A stretch of 45,674 nucleotides of DNA from an uncultured Alphaproteobacteria bacterium (lineage in GTDB: Bacteria; Pseudomonadota; Alphaproteobacteria; RF32; CAG-239): contig CASFTO010000057.1 of the NCBI GenBank assembly GCA_949297665.1, forward strand, positions 1 through 45,674. The letters run 5' to 3'. The translations under genes were made by a program, and so were the position numbers. Shown in pieces: positions 25,709 to 34,557 of this stretch (its first letter is position 1; each line of letters starts with the position of its first letter). The notes below the pieces were generated by a model, which was given only the letters and a program-made list of their open reading frames with translations, was not told the DNA's origin and did no database searches.

Positions 25709-27340
25709 ATGTTTTTTAGTTTAAGCAAAAAAATCCTCTTAACCATTTTAGCCTTTTTAGGGCTCGGTGCAATTTTATTTATAATATTTTTTGACAATGC
25801 CGTCGGCAAAAAAATCCGCAACGAGCAGAGCAATTTAATTACACGAAATCAATATGTTATAGAATTACTAAATGAAAACATCTCACTACGTCAAAGACTT
25901 GGAAAATTACAATCCCTAAATGATGTCGCGCTCACCCAAAAGAAAGAAGAATTAAGTCGCGAAAAAAAACTGAACGAAGAACTGACATTAAATTACAATG
26001 AGAGCTATGCCACAATACAAGAAAGTCTGCGCATACTAGGCGTAAGTGCCTTTTTAACCTTATTATCTTTAATCATTTTATGGTTTTTATTAAAACGCTG
26101 GGTAATTACGCCGGTAGACAAGCTAACTGAACTATCAATTGATGTAGCAAACGGGAATTTCAGCAAACGACTAAAGATAAGCAAAGGTCATTATACCGAC
26201 GAATTCAATACATTAATGCAAACCATCAACTTTATGTTAAACAACATAGAAAACAACATTAACGAAATCAAAGAGAAAGAAGTTTTCTTACAAAGTTTAA
26301 TCGACACATTACCGGATGCAATTCGTGTAATAGATGAAAATTACAATATCATCCTATACAACAAAGCCTATGCGGAATACACCAAAAAGCAATATCTGCA
26401 CAATTCCGAAAAATGCTATAGCGCCTACTCAAAAGAAAACCACTGTCCATGTAATACAACACAATACATCTGCCCTTTAAAAGAATTAAAAGAAAAAAAA
26501 CAAAACAATTTAAAAATAATACATAGTGTAAATAACCGCCCTTTATCTATCAATTCTGCCCGCATCCAACTAAACGGGGAATATGGAATCGTCGAATCAA
26601 TCCGCGACCTAAGCGACAACATCAACTACTCACATCAACAAAAAATTTCATCATTAGGTTTTCTGGCAACATCATTGGCGCATGAAATGAAAAACAATCT
26701 CGGCGCAATAAATCTAATATTAGATGGTATTTTGCAAAAGTACTACACGAACACTCATAACAACGAAGAAAAACAATATCTGGAAATGATATCCGGCCAA
26801 ATAAAAGATTGCATTAAGGTCCCCGAACGCTTATTAAAACTTTCGCGCAACACGGAACAAGTCAACACCACATTTAACATCACGACAGAAATAAGCGACA
26901 TACTCTCTCTACTGGATTATGAAATTAAGAGCAAGGGCATAGTATTAACCAAAAACTTCTCAAACACCAAAGAAAAAATTTATGGTAACGAAACCGATTT
27001 TAAGATGATAATTTTAAATCTTGTACAAAATGCGATACACGCGATGCCCAATGGCGGCAATTTAGAAATCAAGACAAACACGAATAAAGAAAACATACTC
27101 ATAAGCATAAAAGACAGCGGCTGCGGCATCCCCCAAGCAGCAATAAAACACATATTCGAACCATTTTTCTCCATATCATCAACAAATGAAAAGAGAGGCA
27201 CCGGTTTAGGCTTAGCAATCGTTAAAGATTTGATAGTAAAATTAAATGCACAAATAAATGTAAGCAGTCAAGAAAACATCGGTACTTGCTTTGAAATTAC
27301 AATCCCCAGACACAAACCACAAAAAAAACTTGTAAAATAA
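25709..27340 (+). CDS. Orphan membrane sensor histidine kinase with Cys-cluster PAS domain
   Basis: A 543-residue kinase: TM1 (about 8-28), a small periplasmic coiled region (29-105), TM2 (107-128), HAMP (129-185), PAS (about 190-300), dimerisation domain with H325 in SLAHEMKNN, and HATPase (about 395-530). N441 (NLVQNAIHA) is the N-box, DSGCGIP (469-475) G1 and GTGLGLAI (497-504) G2. Within the PAS domain four cysteines, C236, C246, C248 and C255 (CYSAY...CPCNTTQYICPLKE), resemble the Cys-rich PAS inserts of some NtrB/AtoS-like sensors and could bind a metal or Fe-S cluster. No response regulator is adjacent. It lies 14 bp after gloB, and infA follows 48 bp later. The signal sensed is unknown. 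Confidence 0.92.
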   Translation: MFFSLSKKILLTILAFLGLGAILFIIFFDNAVGKKIRNEQSNLITRNQYVIELLNENISLRQRLGKLQSLNDVALTQKKEELSREKKLNEELTLNYNESYATIQESLRILGVSAFLTLLSLIILWFLLKRWVITPVDKLTELSIDVANGNFSKRLKISKGHYTDEFNTLMQTINFMLNNIENNINEIKEKEVFLQSLIDTLPDAIRVIDENYNIILYNKAYAEYTKKQYLHNSEKCYSAYSKENHCPCNTTQYICPLKELKEKKQNNLKIIHSVNNRPLSINSARIQLNGEYGIVESIRDLSDNINYSHQQKISSLGFLATSLAHEMKNNLGAINLILDGILQKYYTNTHNNEEKQYLEMISGQIKDCIKVPERLLKLSRNTEQVNTTFNITTEISDILSLLDYEIKSKGIVLTKNFSNTKEKIYGNETDFKMIILNLVQNAIHAMPNGGNLEIKTNTNKENILISIKDSGCGIPQAAIKHIFEPFFSISSTNEKRGTGLGLAIVKDLIVKLNAQINVSSQENIGTCFEITIPRHKPQKKLVK

Positions 27341-27388
27341 GATAATAAAGTATATATAGCAGAAAAAAAGAATTGATAAGGACATAAA

Positions 27389-27610
27389 ATGAGTAAAGAA
27401 GAACTGCTAGAATTCACGGGAGATGTTATAGAAAAACTCCCGAATGCCATGTTTAGAGTAAGATTGGAAAACGGGGTAGAAATTTTAGCGCACACTGCAG
27501 GCAAGATGCGTAAATTTCGCATTCGCGTAATGGTAGGCGATAAAGTTGATATAGAAATGACGCCATACGATTTAACCAAAGGGCGCATAACTTTCCGCCA
27601 TAAAGATTAA
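27389..27610 (+). CDS. infA: Translation initiation factor IF-1
   Basis: IF-1 binds the 30S A site and helps form the initiation complex. The 73-residue OB-fold protein starts [20 protein letters not shown] and carries [42 protein letters not shown] and the end FRHKD, all typical. GATAAGGAC precedes the ATG. It is the last gene of the murJ-to-infA run and is closed by a terminator. The product is unrelated in role to the kinase before it. Confidence 0.97.
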   Translation: MSKEELLEFTGDVIEKLPNAMFRVRLENGVEILAHTAGKMRKFRIRVMVGDKVDIEMTPYDLTKGRITFRHKD

Positions 27611-27635
27611 AAAAACAATTAATCTATACATGCAC

Positions 27636-27667
27636 AAAAAAGGACATATTTGTATATGTCCTTTTTC
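27636..27667. terminator. Bidirectional Rho-independent terminator after infA
   Basis: AAAAAAGGACATAT and ATATGTCCTTTTT pair around a 4-base loop. A-run and T-run on the two sides allow it to end infA on plus and the BOF-family gene on minus. Confidence 0.85.
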
Positions 27668-27686
27668 GTCTTTAGTAAAATAAAAT

Positions 27687-28091
27687 TTAATCATCCAACA
27701 TCAACGACTTCACATCAAACTTAAGTCCTGTCAATTCCTTATCCACTTTACCGGTAATTAAGATTTTATCCTTAGGAGTAATGGTCTGCCCCATCCAAAC
27801 TTTATCATCAATTTCCACAATCAAATTATTCACCCCATCGGTAAAATTATATTCGTCATCGCTAAGTCTTTTCGTAATATAACCGGTCAGAGTAGCATAA
27901 GCATCATCAGAAAGTTTTTGTACATCAGCCACGCTCATCGGTTTAACGGCAGAATCAACAAAGCCCCCGTGAGTTTTCAACATTTTATGTTCTTTTTTCG
28001 CACAATATTTTTCACAATCGCAATCGTGTTTCGCATAAACATTACCTGCGAAAAGCATCAACAACGCTAATAAAAACGAAATTTTCTTCAT
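27687..28091 (-). CDS. Exported BOF (YgiW/YdeI-type OB-fold) protein with His/Cys segment
   Basis: A 134-residue protein with a signal peptide (MKKISFLLALLMLFAGNVYA). The mature N-terminus is rich in His and Cys, KHDCDCEKYCAKKEHK, with three cysteines and two histidines within 16 residues. The BOF domain follows: GGFVDS, MSVADVQKLSDDAYATLTGY, DDEYNFTDGVNNLIVEIDDK, and KILITGKVDKE. BOF proteins are small periplasmic oligonucleotide/oligosaccharide-fold stress proteins. The ATG at 28091 is chosen because GGAGG lies 5 bases upstream; a longer TTG frame reads through that site. The Cys/His segment is not typical of BOF proteins I know and may bind metal. Confidence 0.88.
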   Translation of the reverse strand: MKKISFLLALLMLFAGNVYAKHDCDCEKYCAKKEHKMLKTHGGFVDSAVKPMSVADVQKLSDDAYATLTGYITKRLSDDEYNFTDGVNNLIVEIDDKVWMGQTITPKDKILITGKVDKELTGLKFDVKSLMLDD

Positions 28092-28148
28092 CTTGACCTC
28101 CAATAAATGACAACCAGCTCAATATATGAACAAGAAAGACGATTTCAA

Positions 28149-28562
28149 CTAAATCGAAGGATTAAGAAAGACCTTATCACCCACCGAAAGATTATATTTT
28201 CGAGCACTTCCGCCCAAGACTTCAATCACAAAACAAAAATCGGATGAAGACGAAATTTTATCCAAAGAAAGCGGCTTTGCATTTGGATAAATATCCACAA
28301 TATAAAACGCACAATCCACAAAAAGCATATCCAAAGAAAGATAAGTATTTTTCATCCACATACTTGCCCCGGAATAAGCTCGTAAATCAAAAAACATCCC
28401 CCGATTCTCGGGCAATTTTTTAACAAACATCAATCCTCTTTTCAATTCTGCGGAAGTTTGAGCAACATCAACATCAAAAACCGCCTTATCGGCAATTTTC
28501 AAGGTATGCGCTTCCCCGCACAAAGCATAAAGCGACAAAAAAAGTAGCAAAACATACCGCAT
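28149..28562 (-). CDS. DUF192 family exported protein
   Basis: A 137-residue protein with a signal peptide (MRYVLLLFLSLYALCGEA). The DUF192 core is clear: DVDVAQTSAELKRGLMFVKK, LPENRGMFFDL, ASMWMKNTYLSLDMLFVD and VIEVLGGSARKYNLSVGDKV. The family is widespread in bacteria; its function is not established. GGAGGG lies 7 bases before the ATG at 28562, which also starts the signal peptide; a frame to 28586 is less likely. It is divergent from the GtrII-like gene at 28647 with 84 bp between starts. Confidence 0.9.
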   Translation of the reverse strand: MRYVLLLFLSLYALCGEAHTLKIADKAVFDVDVAQTSAELKRGLMFVKKLPENRGMFFDLRAYSGASMWMKNTYLSLDMLFVDCAFYIVDIYPNAKPLSLDKISSSSDFCFVIEVLGGSARKYNLSVGDKVFLNPSI

Positions 28563-28646
28563 AAAAAGCCCTCCGAAATTTACCATAAATTATACATTTA
28601 GAGATTAAGCTGTCAACAACGAAACATTTGAGCAACTGGACAGTTA

Positions 28647-30269
28647 ATGGCAAAACACCAACAAAACATAAATACAACCAAATCGGAGAGTTACATTTGG
28701 GTAACATCTTTTTTAATTTTATGCTTAAGTTTTTCGCCATTAACATTCAATTTTATTTGGGGCAATCACGACTGGCTGCCGCTCATTCAGGACAGCCGTT
28801 TAACCTCAGGCTTAATTGAAGGACGTTTTTCGCAATATCTGTTATTAAAACTTTTATTGAGGGGCAAAATACTTCCTATTTTAAACCTCATTATCGGATT
28901 TATGCTTTATAGTATAGCATTATATTGTTTAAGCCGCTACTATTTCAACTACAAGACAGCCAAACTACCTTCCTCTTTATTTATCAGTACGGCTGTCAGT
29001 ATGCCCTACATCATAGAAATTTTATATTTTCATTTCATAACCCTCAGTCTGTTATCATGGACATTAATAATCGCTCTATCCTTAATAGCCACGCAAAAAG
29101 CCGCCAAACATCACTCGATTCTATGGTTATTATGCGGATTTGCGCTATTATTTATCGCTATCGGAGGATACCCCGGATGTATAAACATGTATGTAACCGC
29201 AATATGTTGCCGTTTAATTCAATTACATCTAACTCACCAATTAACTTTTCGCAGACTATGCAAACAAGCCGTACCTTACACAATAAACTTAATTCTAGCA
29301 CTCGGGCTGTTAAAAATAACCTTTGATTACTTACAACAAAAACATCTGATGATGAGTATGTACAATAGTCAAGCAGCCACACCACTTGAATTGATACAAA
29401 AAATCCCCTCAATCCTTCAAGCCGGTATTTTAGGTTTCACAGAAATTCAACCTTTTTTAGGAACAATCTTTAAGAGCATAATAACAGCAATTTTCGCAAC
29501 TTTCATTTTAAGTATAATTCAAACTTCTCAAAAACACACGACAAAAGACCTCAGTATAACGAGTATACTAATATTAGTTTTATTGATTAGTTTAAAATTT
29601 TCCGCATGGCTTACATCAAACAACACCGACAATGCATTTGCCACGCTAGATCCTCCGACATCGATGGTTCGAACGGATTTTTACAGTTATCCGATTCTGA
29701 TTTTATTCTGCTTATTTTTTATATACGAGCAAAAATCACAAATTCTCAAAAACATAAGTTTCGTTTGTGCTGCAATGTTATTACTGACCAACATCAACAC
29801 CGACCTAGAGTTTAGCAAGACACATCTTTTTGGCTTTACGGCAGAAAATAAATTACAAGAGCGCATCATAAATCGCCTTCAATCCAATCCGAAATACAAA
29901 ATCAATAATTTATATACCGTTATTCAAGCGGGAGAAATATCGCTACGTACTAAATTTCATCAAAAAAGCGCAAATGAGAAATATGGTTATTACACATTAA
30001 ACACCCCCTATTCACGTCATTGGATTGCCTTTGAGTATTACAATTTTTACGCGCCCCAAGATTTTGTCAAAGAAGGAACATCCATACACCCGAAAGACAT
30101 TACACACGAAATGAGCAACTTTTTATCAACACAAATGAGCACATGGCCGCACCCATATTCAATCTATGTTGACACAAATTACGCAATTATTGCTTTAACC
30201 CCGGAAGGAAAAAAACTCTTAAACAATCAATTTAAGCTATTGCATATAAGCCCACAATCATGGAGATAA
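28647..30269 (+). CDS. GtrII-like membrane glycosyltransferase, copy 1
   Basis: A 540-residue protein with roughly ten membrane helices and a soluble C-terminal domain (about 405-540). It resembles the glucosyl transferase GtrII family (O-antigen conversion), which moves a sugar from undecaprenyl phosphate onto surface glycan on the periplasmic side. The first loop has NFIWGNHDW (WGNHD at 38-42) and EGRFSQ (58-63), shared with the two paralogues below. The C-terminus carries WPHPYSIYVDTNYAIIALT, also shared. The ATG has GGACAG just upstream, a moderate ribosome site. It starts the cassette, and copy 2 follows after 1 bp. Donor and acceptor are unknown. Confidence 0.85.
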   Translation: MAKHQQNINTTKSESYIWVTSFLILCLSFSPLTFNFIWGNHDWLPLIQDSRLTSGLIEGRFSQYLLLKLLLRGKILPILNLIIGFMLYSIALYCLSRYYFNYKTAKLPSSLFISTAVSMPYIIEILYFHFITLSLLSWTLIIALSLIATQKAAKHHSILWLLCGFALLFIAIGGYPGCINMYVTAICCRLIQLHLTHQLTFRRLCKQAVPYTINLILALGLLKITFDYLQQKHLMMSMYNSQAATPLELIQKIPSILQAGILGFTEIQPFLGTIFKSIITAIFATFILSIIQTSQKHTTKDLSITSILILVLLISLKFSAWLTSNNTDNAFATLDPPTSMVRTDFYSYPILILFCLFFIYEQKSQILKNISFVCAAMLLLTNINTDLEFSKTHLFGFTAENKLQERIINRLQSNPKYKINNLYTVIQAGEISLRTKFHQKSANEKYGYYTLNTPYSRHWIAFEYYNFYAPQDFVKEGTSIHPKDITHEMSNFLSTQMSTWPHPYSIYVDTNYAIIALTPEGKKLLNNQFKLLHISPQSWR

Positions 30270-30270
30270 C

Positions 30271-31830
30271 ATGAAAAGAATTCTCGAAAAGTTAAATCTT
30301 CTCCCCGACAAGACCGATTTAAAAATCTGGTTAATTAGTTTCTGCATTATTAATTTTGCGTTTTTATACCACAGCCTAAATTTCATGTGGGGCAATCACG
30401 ATGTAGAGTTCATCAAAAAAGAATTATTACTTTCCTCGGGACTTTTCGAAGGAAGATTCACCCAATTTATCCCGCATCGTCTTTTAACCTCCGGCCAAAT
30501 TCTCCCCATATTAAACAATTTATTAGGCTTTGCCTTTTTTACCGTAGGCTTATGGATTCTCGCCAAATATTGGAACATCAATAAATCTGTAATCGGCTAC
30601 GTTTTATTTATTTCATTTGCGGCCACTCAACCCTACACTCTGTCATGGATGTACTTTACATTTATCACCCTCAGTTGTCTGTTTTGGACTTTATTGGCAG
30701 CATTAGGATTATATATATCGGAGCGCATAAACGAAAGTTCACACAAATTCAGTTTAAGCATTTTTGCAATACTTTGCTTTTATATAACACTGGGCGGGTA
30801 TCCTCCTATAATTAATATGTTTTTTGTATGCTTAGGAGGAAAACTCATTATCAGCTACGTTTTTGAACAAAAGAGTCTAAAGCAATTATTTCAAATCCAC
30901 AAGTACACGATTCTAAATATTATAATCGCCGCCGTTTTATTCAAAATAAGCCTGCTCGCACTAAATCCAAACAATGTGTATAATCTCGAAACAGAAAGCC
31001 TAAACAATCTCCCTAACAAATTTCTACAAACCTTATTGATAGCCGTTAAACAATTTTTCATAACTGTTCCGTTTATGGAAAGGGGCTATAAAGCGAGCTT
31101 AGCCGTTATGTCATTTATTGCCATTACCGGAACGCTTTTTTATCCCATCGCAAACACAAAAAAACTTTTCCTAATGCTTTTATGGTTAGGCACAATCTGG
31201 ACAACAAGTTTAACAACATTTCTTGTCGTTCCGCACACGGAATATGTTTCACGCATAGATTTTTACGGTTTTGGCTTTTTATATACGTTGATGGGCGGAA
31301 TTTTACTAACATTAACGCCCAAAATTTATCAAAGTTTTGGTATTTTCATTTTAACCGTTTTGCTTAGTTTAAACATATTAAACGATTACCAGGCATTAAA
31401 AATATGGAAACAAGGACATGATGCGGAATTTCAAATTTTAGATAACATCGTTGAAAGAATAGAAAATCATCCGCAATTTAACGCCAATCACCAATATCGT
31501 TTTTATCAAGTAGGCGACCTATCGTTGCGTCCCAATTACTATAATGGTTCTTTTGAATTCAATGATGTTTTCTTATTAACAATTCCATATTTAGCAATCT
31601 GGCAAGGAAGCAATCTGTTAGAGTTTTATACTCCCACCAACTACATCAATCATAAACTTCCGTTATTACCCGAAGATATCACGCCGGAAGTTTATGAATT
31701 CTTTATGAAAAAAGCCAAACCATGGCCGCATCCCAATTCTGTATATATGAATCAAGACATCATCATTATAGTATATAACCAAAGCGGATTAGATGAGTTT
31801 AAGAACATTTTGCGCACCCTCCGCCCCTAA
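30271..31830 (+). CDS. GtrII-like membrane glycosyltransferase, copy 2
   Basis: A 519-residue paralogue of copy 1 with the same layout: about ten helices, then a soluble tail. The conserved loop reads NFMWGNHDV (WGNHD at 40-44) and EGRFTQ (60-65), and GQILPILNN follows as in the others (G.ILP.L). The tail has KPWPHPNSVYMNQDIIIIVY. It starts 1 bp after copy 1 with GGAG at the right distance. Sequence divergence among the copies is high outside these blocks, so duplication is old or the copies were acquired separately; each may recognise a different acceptor. Confidence 0.85.
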   Translation: MKRILEKLNLLPDKTDLKIWLISFCIINFAFLYHSLNFMWGNHDVEFIKKELLLSSGLFEGRFTQFIPHRLLTSGQILPILNNLLGFAFFTVGLWILAKYWNINKSVIGYVLFISFAATQPYTLSWMYFTFITLSCLFWTLLAALGLYISERINESSHKFSLSIFAILCFYITLGGYPPIINMFFVCLGGKLIISYVFEQKSLKQLFQIHKYTILNIIIAAVLFKISLLALNPNNVYNLETESLNNLPNKFLQTLLIAVKQFFITVPFMERGYKASLAVMSFIAITGTLFYPIANTKKLFLMLLWLGTIWTTSLTTFLVVPHTEYVSRIDFYGFGFLYTLMGGILLTLTPKIYQSFGIFILTVLLSLNILNDYQALKIWKQGHDAEFQILDNIVERIENHPQFNANHQYRFYQVGDLSLRPNYYNGSFEFNDVFLLTIPYLAIWQGSNLLEFYTPTNYINHKLPLLPEDITPEVYEFFMKKAKPWPHPNSVYMNQDIIIIVYNQSGLDEFKNILRTLRP

Positions 31831-31869
31831 AGAATAAATCAGTTTGTTAATAAAAAACTTACGGTTTTA

Positions 31870-31899
31870 TGCTATAAAAGAGCCAAATTGTTATAACAA
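31870..31899 (+). promoter_or_regulatory. Candidate extended -10 promoter and palindrome before the GtrB-like gene
   Basis: TG-C-TATAAA (31870-31878) is an extended -10 with no clear -35. A perfect 12-bp palindrome, TTGTTATAACAA, lies at 31888-31899, between the -10 and the start at 31918. It may be an operator or just AT-rich symmetry. Confidence 0.35.
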
Positions 31900-31917
31900 C
31901 GTTAGTGGGTAAAACCT

Positions 31918-32862
31918 ATGAAAAAAGCCGTAAAACTCGCCATAATAATTCCTTGCTACAATGAAGAAGAAGTTCTTCCCTCAAGTATAAAGAAGCTGTC
32001 CAAACTATACACAGATTTGCAAAAGCACGACATCATCACCGCCAATAGTGAAATTGTCTTTATAAATGACGGCTCTAAAGATAAGACGTGGCAGATAATT
32101 GAAAATGCACACAAAAAAGCATCATACATTAAAGGGATTTGTTTATCGCGTAACTTCGGGCATCAAGAAGCCCTGCTTGCCGGATTATACAACACCGATG
32201 CCGAAATATACATCACCATTGACGCCGACCTCCAAGATGATATAAACGCCGTCAAGCCGATGATAAAAAAATATCACGAGGGCTGTGAGATTGTATATGG
32301 CGTCCGCAACAAACGCGATACTGACAGTATATTTAAGCGCAGCTCAGCCATATTATTTTATAAATTAATGAAATTACTTGGGGTGGAATTAGTCGCGAAC
32401 CATGCCGATTTTCGTTTATTAAGTCGTCGAGCCGTAGAAGCGATGTCCTCTTTCAAAGAAAAAAATCTCTTTTTACGCGCCATTGTTCCGCTGGTTGGTT
32501 TCAAATCCGACTGTGTTTATTATGAACGCAAAAAGAGAGAAGCAGGTTACACCAAATATCCGCTAAAAAAGATGATTTTATTTGCCTTAAGAGGAATTTC
32601 AAGTTTTTCGGCAATGCCTCTACATTTAATCACGCTAAGCGGAGCACTAATATCTACATTAAGTTTCCTTTTAATGATATGGACCGTATATGGATACTGT
32701 ACCGGTTCAACAATTATCGGCTGGGCTTCATTAATGTCCGCCATAACCTTTTTCAGCGGTATCACCATTTTATTCATGGGTATAATCGGGGAATACGTTG
32801 CAAGTATTTTCGTTGAAGTCAAAAACCGCCCGACCTATATCATAGAGAAAAAGTTGGATTAA
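31918..32862 (+). CDS. gtrB: GtrB-like polyprenyl-phosphate glycosyltransferase (GT2)
   Basis: A 314-residue GT-A enzyme expected to load a sugar, probably glucose, onto undecaprenyl phosphate. It has LAIIIPCYNEEEVLPSSIKK, VFINDGSKDKTW, SRNFGHQEALLAGL and the metal site IDADLQDD (D102, D104). Two C-terminal helices (about 230-255 and 265-290) end in GEYVASIFVEVKNRPTYIIE. It lies between two GtrII-like proteins, the arrangement expected when GtrB makes the lipid-linked donor and GtrII uses it. A GtrA-type flippase gene is not in the cassette. It is paralogous to 19794-20768. Confidence 0.9.
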   Translation: MKKAVKLAIIIPCYNEEEVLPSSIKKLSKLYTDLQKHDIITANSEIVFINDGSKDKTWQIIENAHKKASYIKGICLSRNFGHQEALLAGLYNTDAEIYITIDADLQDDINAVKPMIKKYHEGCEIVYGVRNKRDTDSIFKRSSAILFYKLMKLLGVELVANHADFRLLSRRAVEAMSSFKEKNLFLRAIVPLVGFKSDCVYYERKKREAGYTKYPLKKMILFALRGISSFSAMPLHLITLSGALISTLSFLLMIWTVYGYCTGSTIIGWASLMSAITFFSGITILFMGIIGEYVASIFVEVKNRPTYIIEKKLD

Positions 32863-32864
32863 AA

Positions 32865-34481
32865 ATGGCGCGCGTGAACCAGACATCTCCCACCAAAGCC
32901 CCCTCGTCATTTTATATAAATAACGCGCTGACGCTTTATCTGATAGGTATAATGACCTACCTTCCTTTTCTGTTCAATTTCATCTGGGGCAACCACGACT
33001 GGGAATGGATAAAAACCGGAACCCCCATAGACAGCGGTTTATTTGAAGGAAGATTCTCTCAATTCATATTGCAAAATATACTATTCAATGGACACATTCT
33101 ACCACTTTTAACAATATTAACCGGATTAGCTTTTTTCTGTTTTGGCACAATTTTACTCCTCCGCCTATGGGATATACCGCCCCAAAATAAATTATACCTG
33201 CTCATTGGCACCCTAACCATTACCGCCCCATATACATTATCATGGTTATATTTTGCCTTTATAACTTTAAGCTGTCTATCTTGGAGTTGCATTGTTATAT
33301 TAGCATATTACCTGCTGGAAAAAAAACATCCCGTTAAACTCATAAGTTCAATAATACTGTTCACGCTGGCTTTAGGAGGTTATCCCCCAGTCATTAACCT
33401 TATCGGAGTACTTTTATTCTCACTAATCCTCAAAGATTTATGCTTAAAAAAGGCAACAGCTACAAGTATAATCCGCAAATACATCTGGCACATAGGCATC
33501 ATTGCAATCAGTGGAATTTTGTTTATTATAATCCAGCAAATTTTAAGACACTACGATTTCCAACACACAACCTACAATACAGATGAAGTAACAATAAGCC
33601 AAATCCCGATAAAAATTTCCTTTTGCCTCCAAGTAATGATAAAACAATTTTTCATAACCACCAGTTTTATCGGAAAATTTTATAAATATTGCGGGTTCTG
33701 TTTATTTTTACTGAGTACAATAACCTTATGGCAAAATCTCCCGAAAAAGCCATCAAGCATAAGTTTTTTTATTATTGGGATATTAGGATTACTCTTTTCA
33801 AGTGTACTGACCGTATTTTTAACCCCCAATACAGCCCACGTTTTATACGAACCGCGCATTGAATTTTTCGGTTTAATGTATATCTACATTTTTTCTATAA
33901 GCATCCTTTGTTCTATTCCCAACAACTTCATTCGCAACCTATGTTATCTTGCAGGATTTTTCTTAATCTTCAATAATATTAACACACAAGCCTTTGCCGC
34001 CAAAGTTTGGCAACTTGGTTATCAATCAGAAATGAAATTAATGGAAAGAATTATAAAAGACATAGAACAACAGCCTCACTTTAATCCAAACGAAAAATAC
34101 ACTTTTATACAAAGCGGCACGACCGATTTTCGTAGTCGTTTTTATCATCAAAACGATAAAAATAAAAAAGACGGCTACACTCTGAGTGCTCCATATATTC
34201 CGTGGCATCTACCGTCAAAAGCCTATCAATTTTATTATCCGCAAGAATTTGTTTCCGCAGATTTTGACGTGTATTGGAGCTATATAGATGAAAATCAAAT
34301 TTCTCTAACCCCAACCCTGATAAAATACCTAAACCGGCAAGCTCGCCCCTGGCCATCATCAAACAGCGTTTATGCTTCCCCCGAAATCATCATCATCACG
34401 CTAAGTTATGACGGCAAGATACGTGGGCAAGACTGGATAAACAAGCAAATACAAAAATCTCCGCATCCACAATTAAAATAA
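32865..34481 (+). CDS. GtrII-like membrane glycosyltransferase, copy 3
   Basis: A 538-residue third paralogue with the same plan. The loop has NFIWGNHDW (WGNHD at 41-45) and EGRFSQF (61-66), then HILPLLTIL. The tail has RPWPSSNSVYASPEIIIITL, where copies 1 and 2 have WPHP. It begins 2 bp after the gtrB-like gene, so these two are co-translated. The motif WPHP/WPSS-x-S-V/I-Y followed by a hydrophobic strand is the most conserved mark of the C-terminal domain in all three copies. Confidence 0.85.
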   Translation: MARVNQTSPTKAPSSFYINNALTLYLIGIMTYLPFLFNFIWGNHDWEWIKTGTPIDSGLFEGRFSQFILQNILFNGHILPLLTILTGLAFFCFGTILLLRLWDIPPQNKLYLLIGTLTITAPYTLSWLYFAFITLSCLSWSCIVILAYYLLEKKHPVKLISSIILFTLALGGYPPVINLIGVLLFSLILKDLCLKKATATSIIRKYIWHIGIIAISGILFIIIQQILRHYDFQHTTYNTDEVTISQIPIKISFCLQVMIKQFFITTSFIGKFYKYCGFCLFLLSTITLWQNLPKKPSSISFFIIGILGLLFSSVLTVFLTPNTAHVLYEPRIEFFGLMYIYIFSISILCSIPNNFIRNLCYLAGFFLIFNNINTQAFAAKVWQLGYQSEMKLMERIIKDIEQQPHFNPNEKYTFIQSGTTDFRSRFYHQNDKNKKDGYTLSAPYIPWHLPSKAYQFYYPQEFVSADFDVYWSYIDENQISLTPTLIKYLNRQARPWPSSNSVYASPEIIIITLSYDGKIRGQDWINKQIQKSPHPQLK

Positions 34482-34483
34482 AA

Positions 34484-34523
34484 TTATCCTCACGACAAAG
34501 AATTTTATTGTCAATGAGGATAA
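34484..34523. other. Strong hairpin between the glycosylation cassette and recJ
   Basis: TTATCCTCA (34484-34492) pairs perfectly with TGAGGATAA (34515-34523), and an inner GACAA/TTGTC adds five pairs. There is no T-run, so it is not a standard terminator. It may be an mRNA processing or stabilising element, or an operator. Confidence 0.6.
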
Positions 34524-34557
34524 GCTCGCATAAAATTCGCCCTATAAGGGACAAGAA

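Noticed and set aside
31888..31899. Confident operator before the gtrB-like gene
   Set aside because: A 12-bp AT-rich palindrome can arise by chance in this composition; it is kept only as part of a low-confidence promoter entry.
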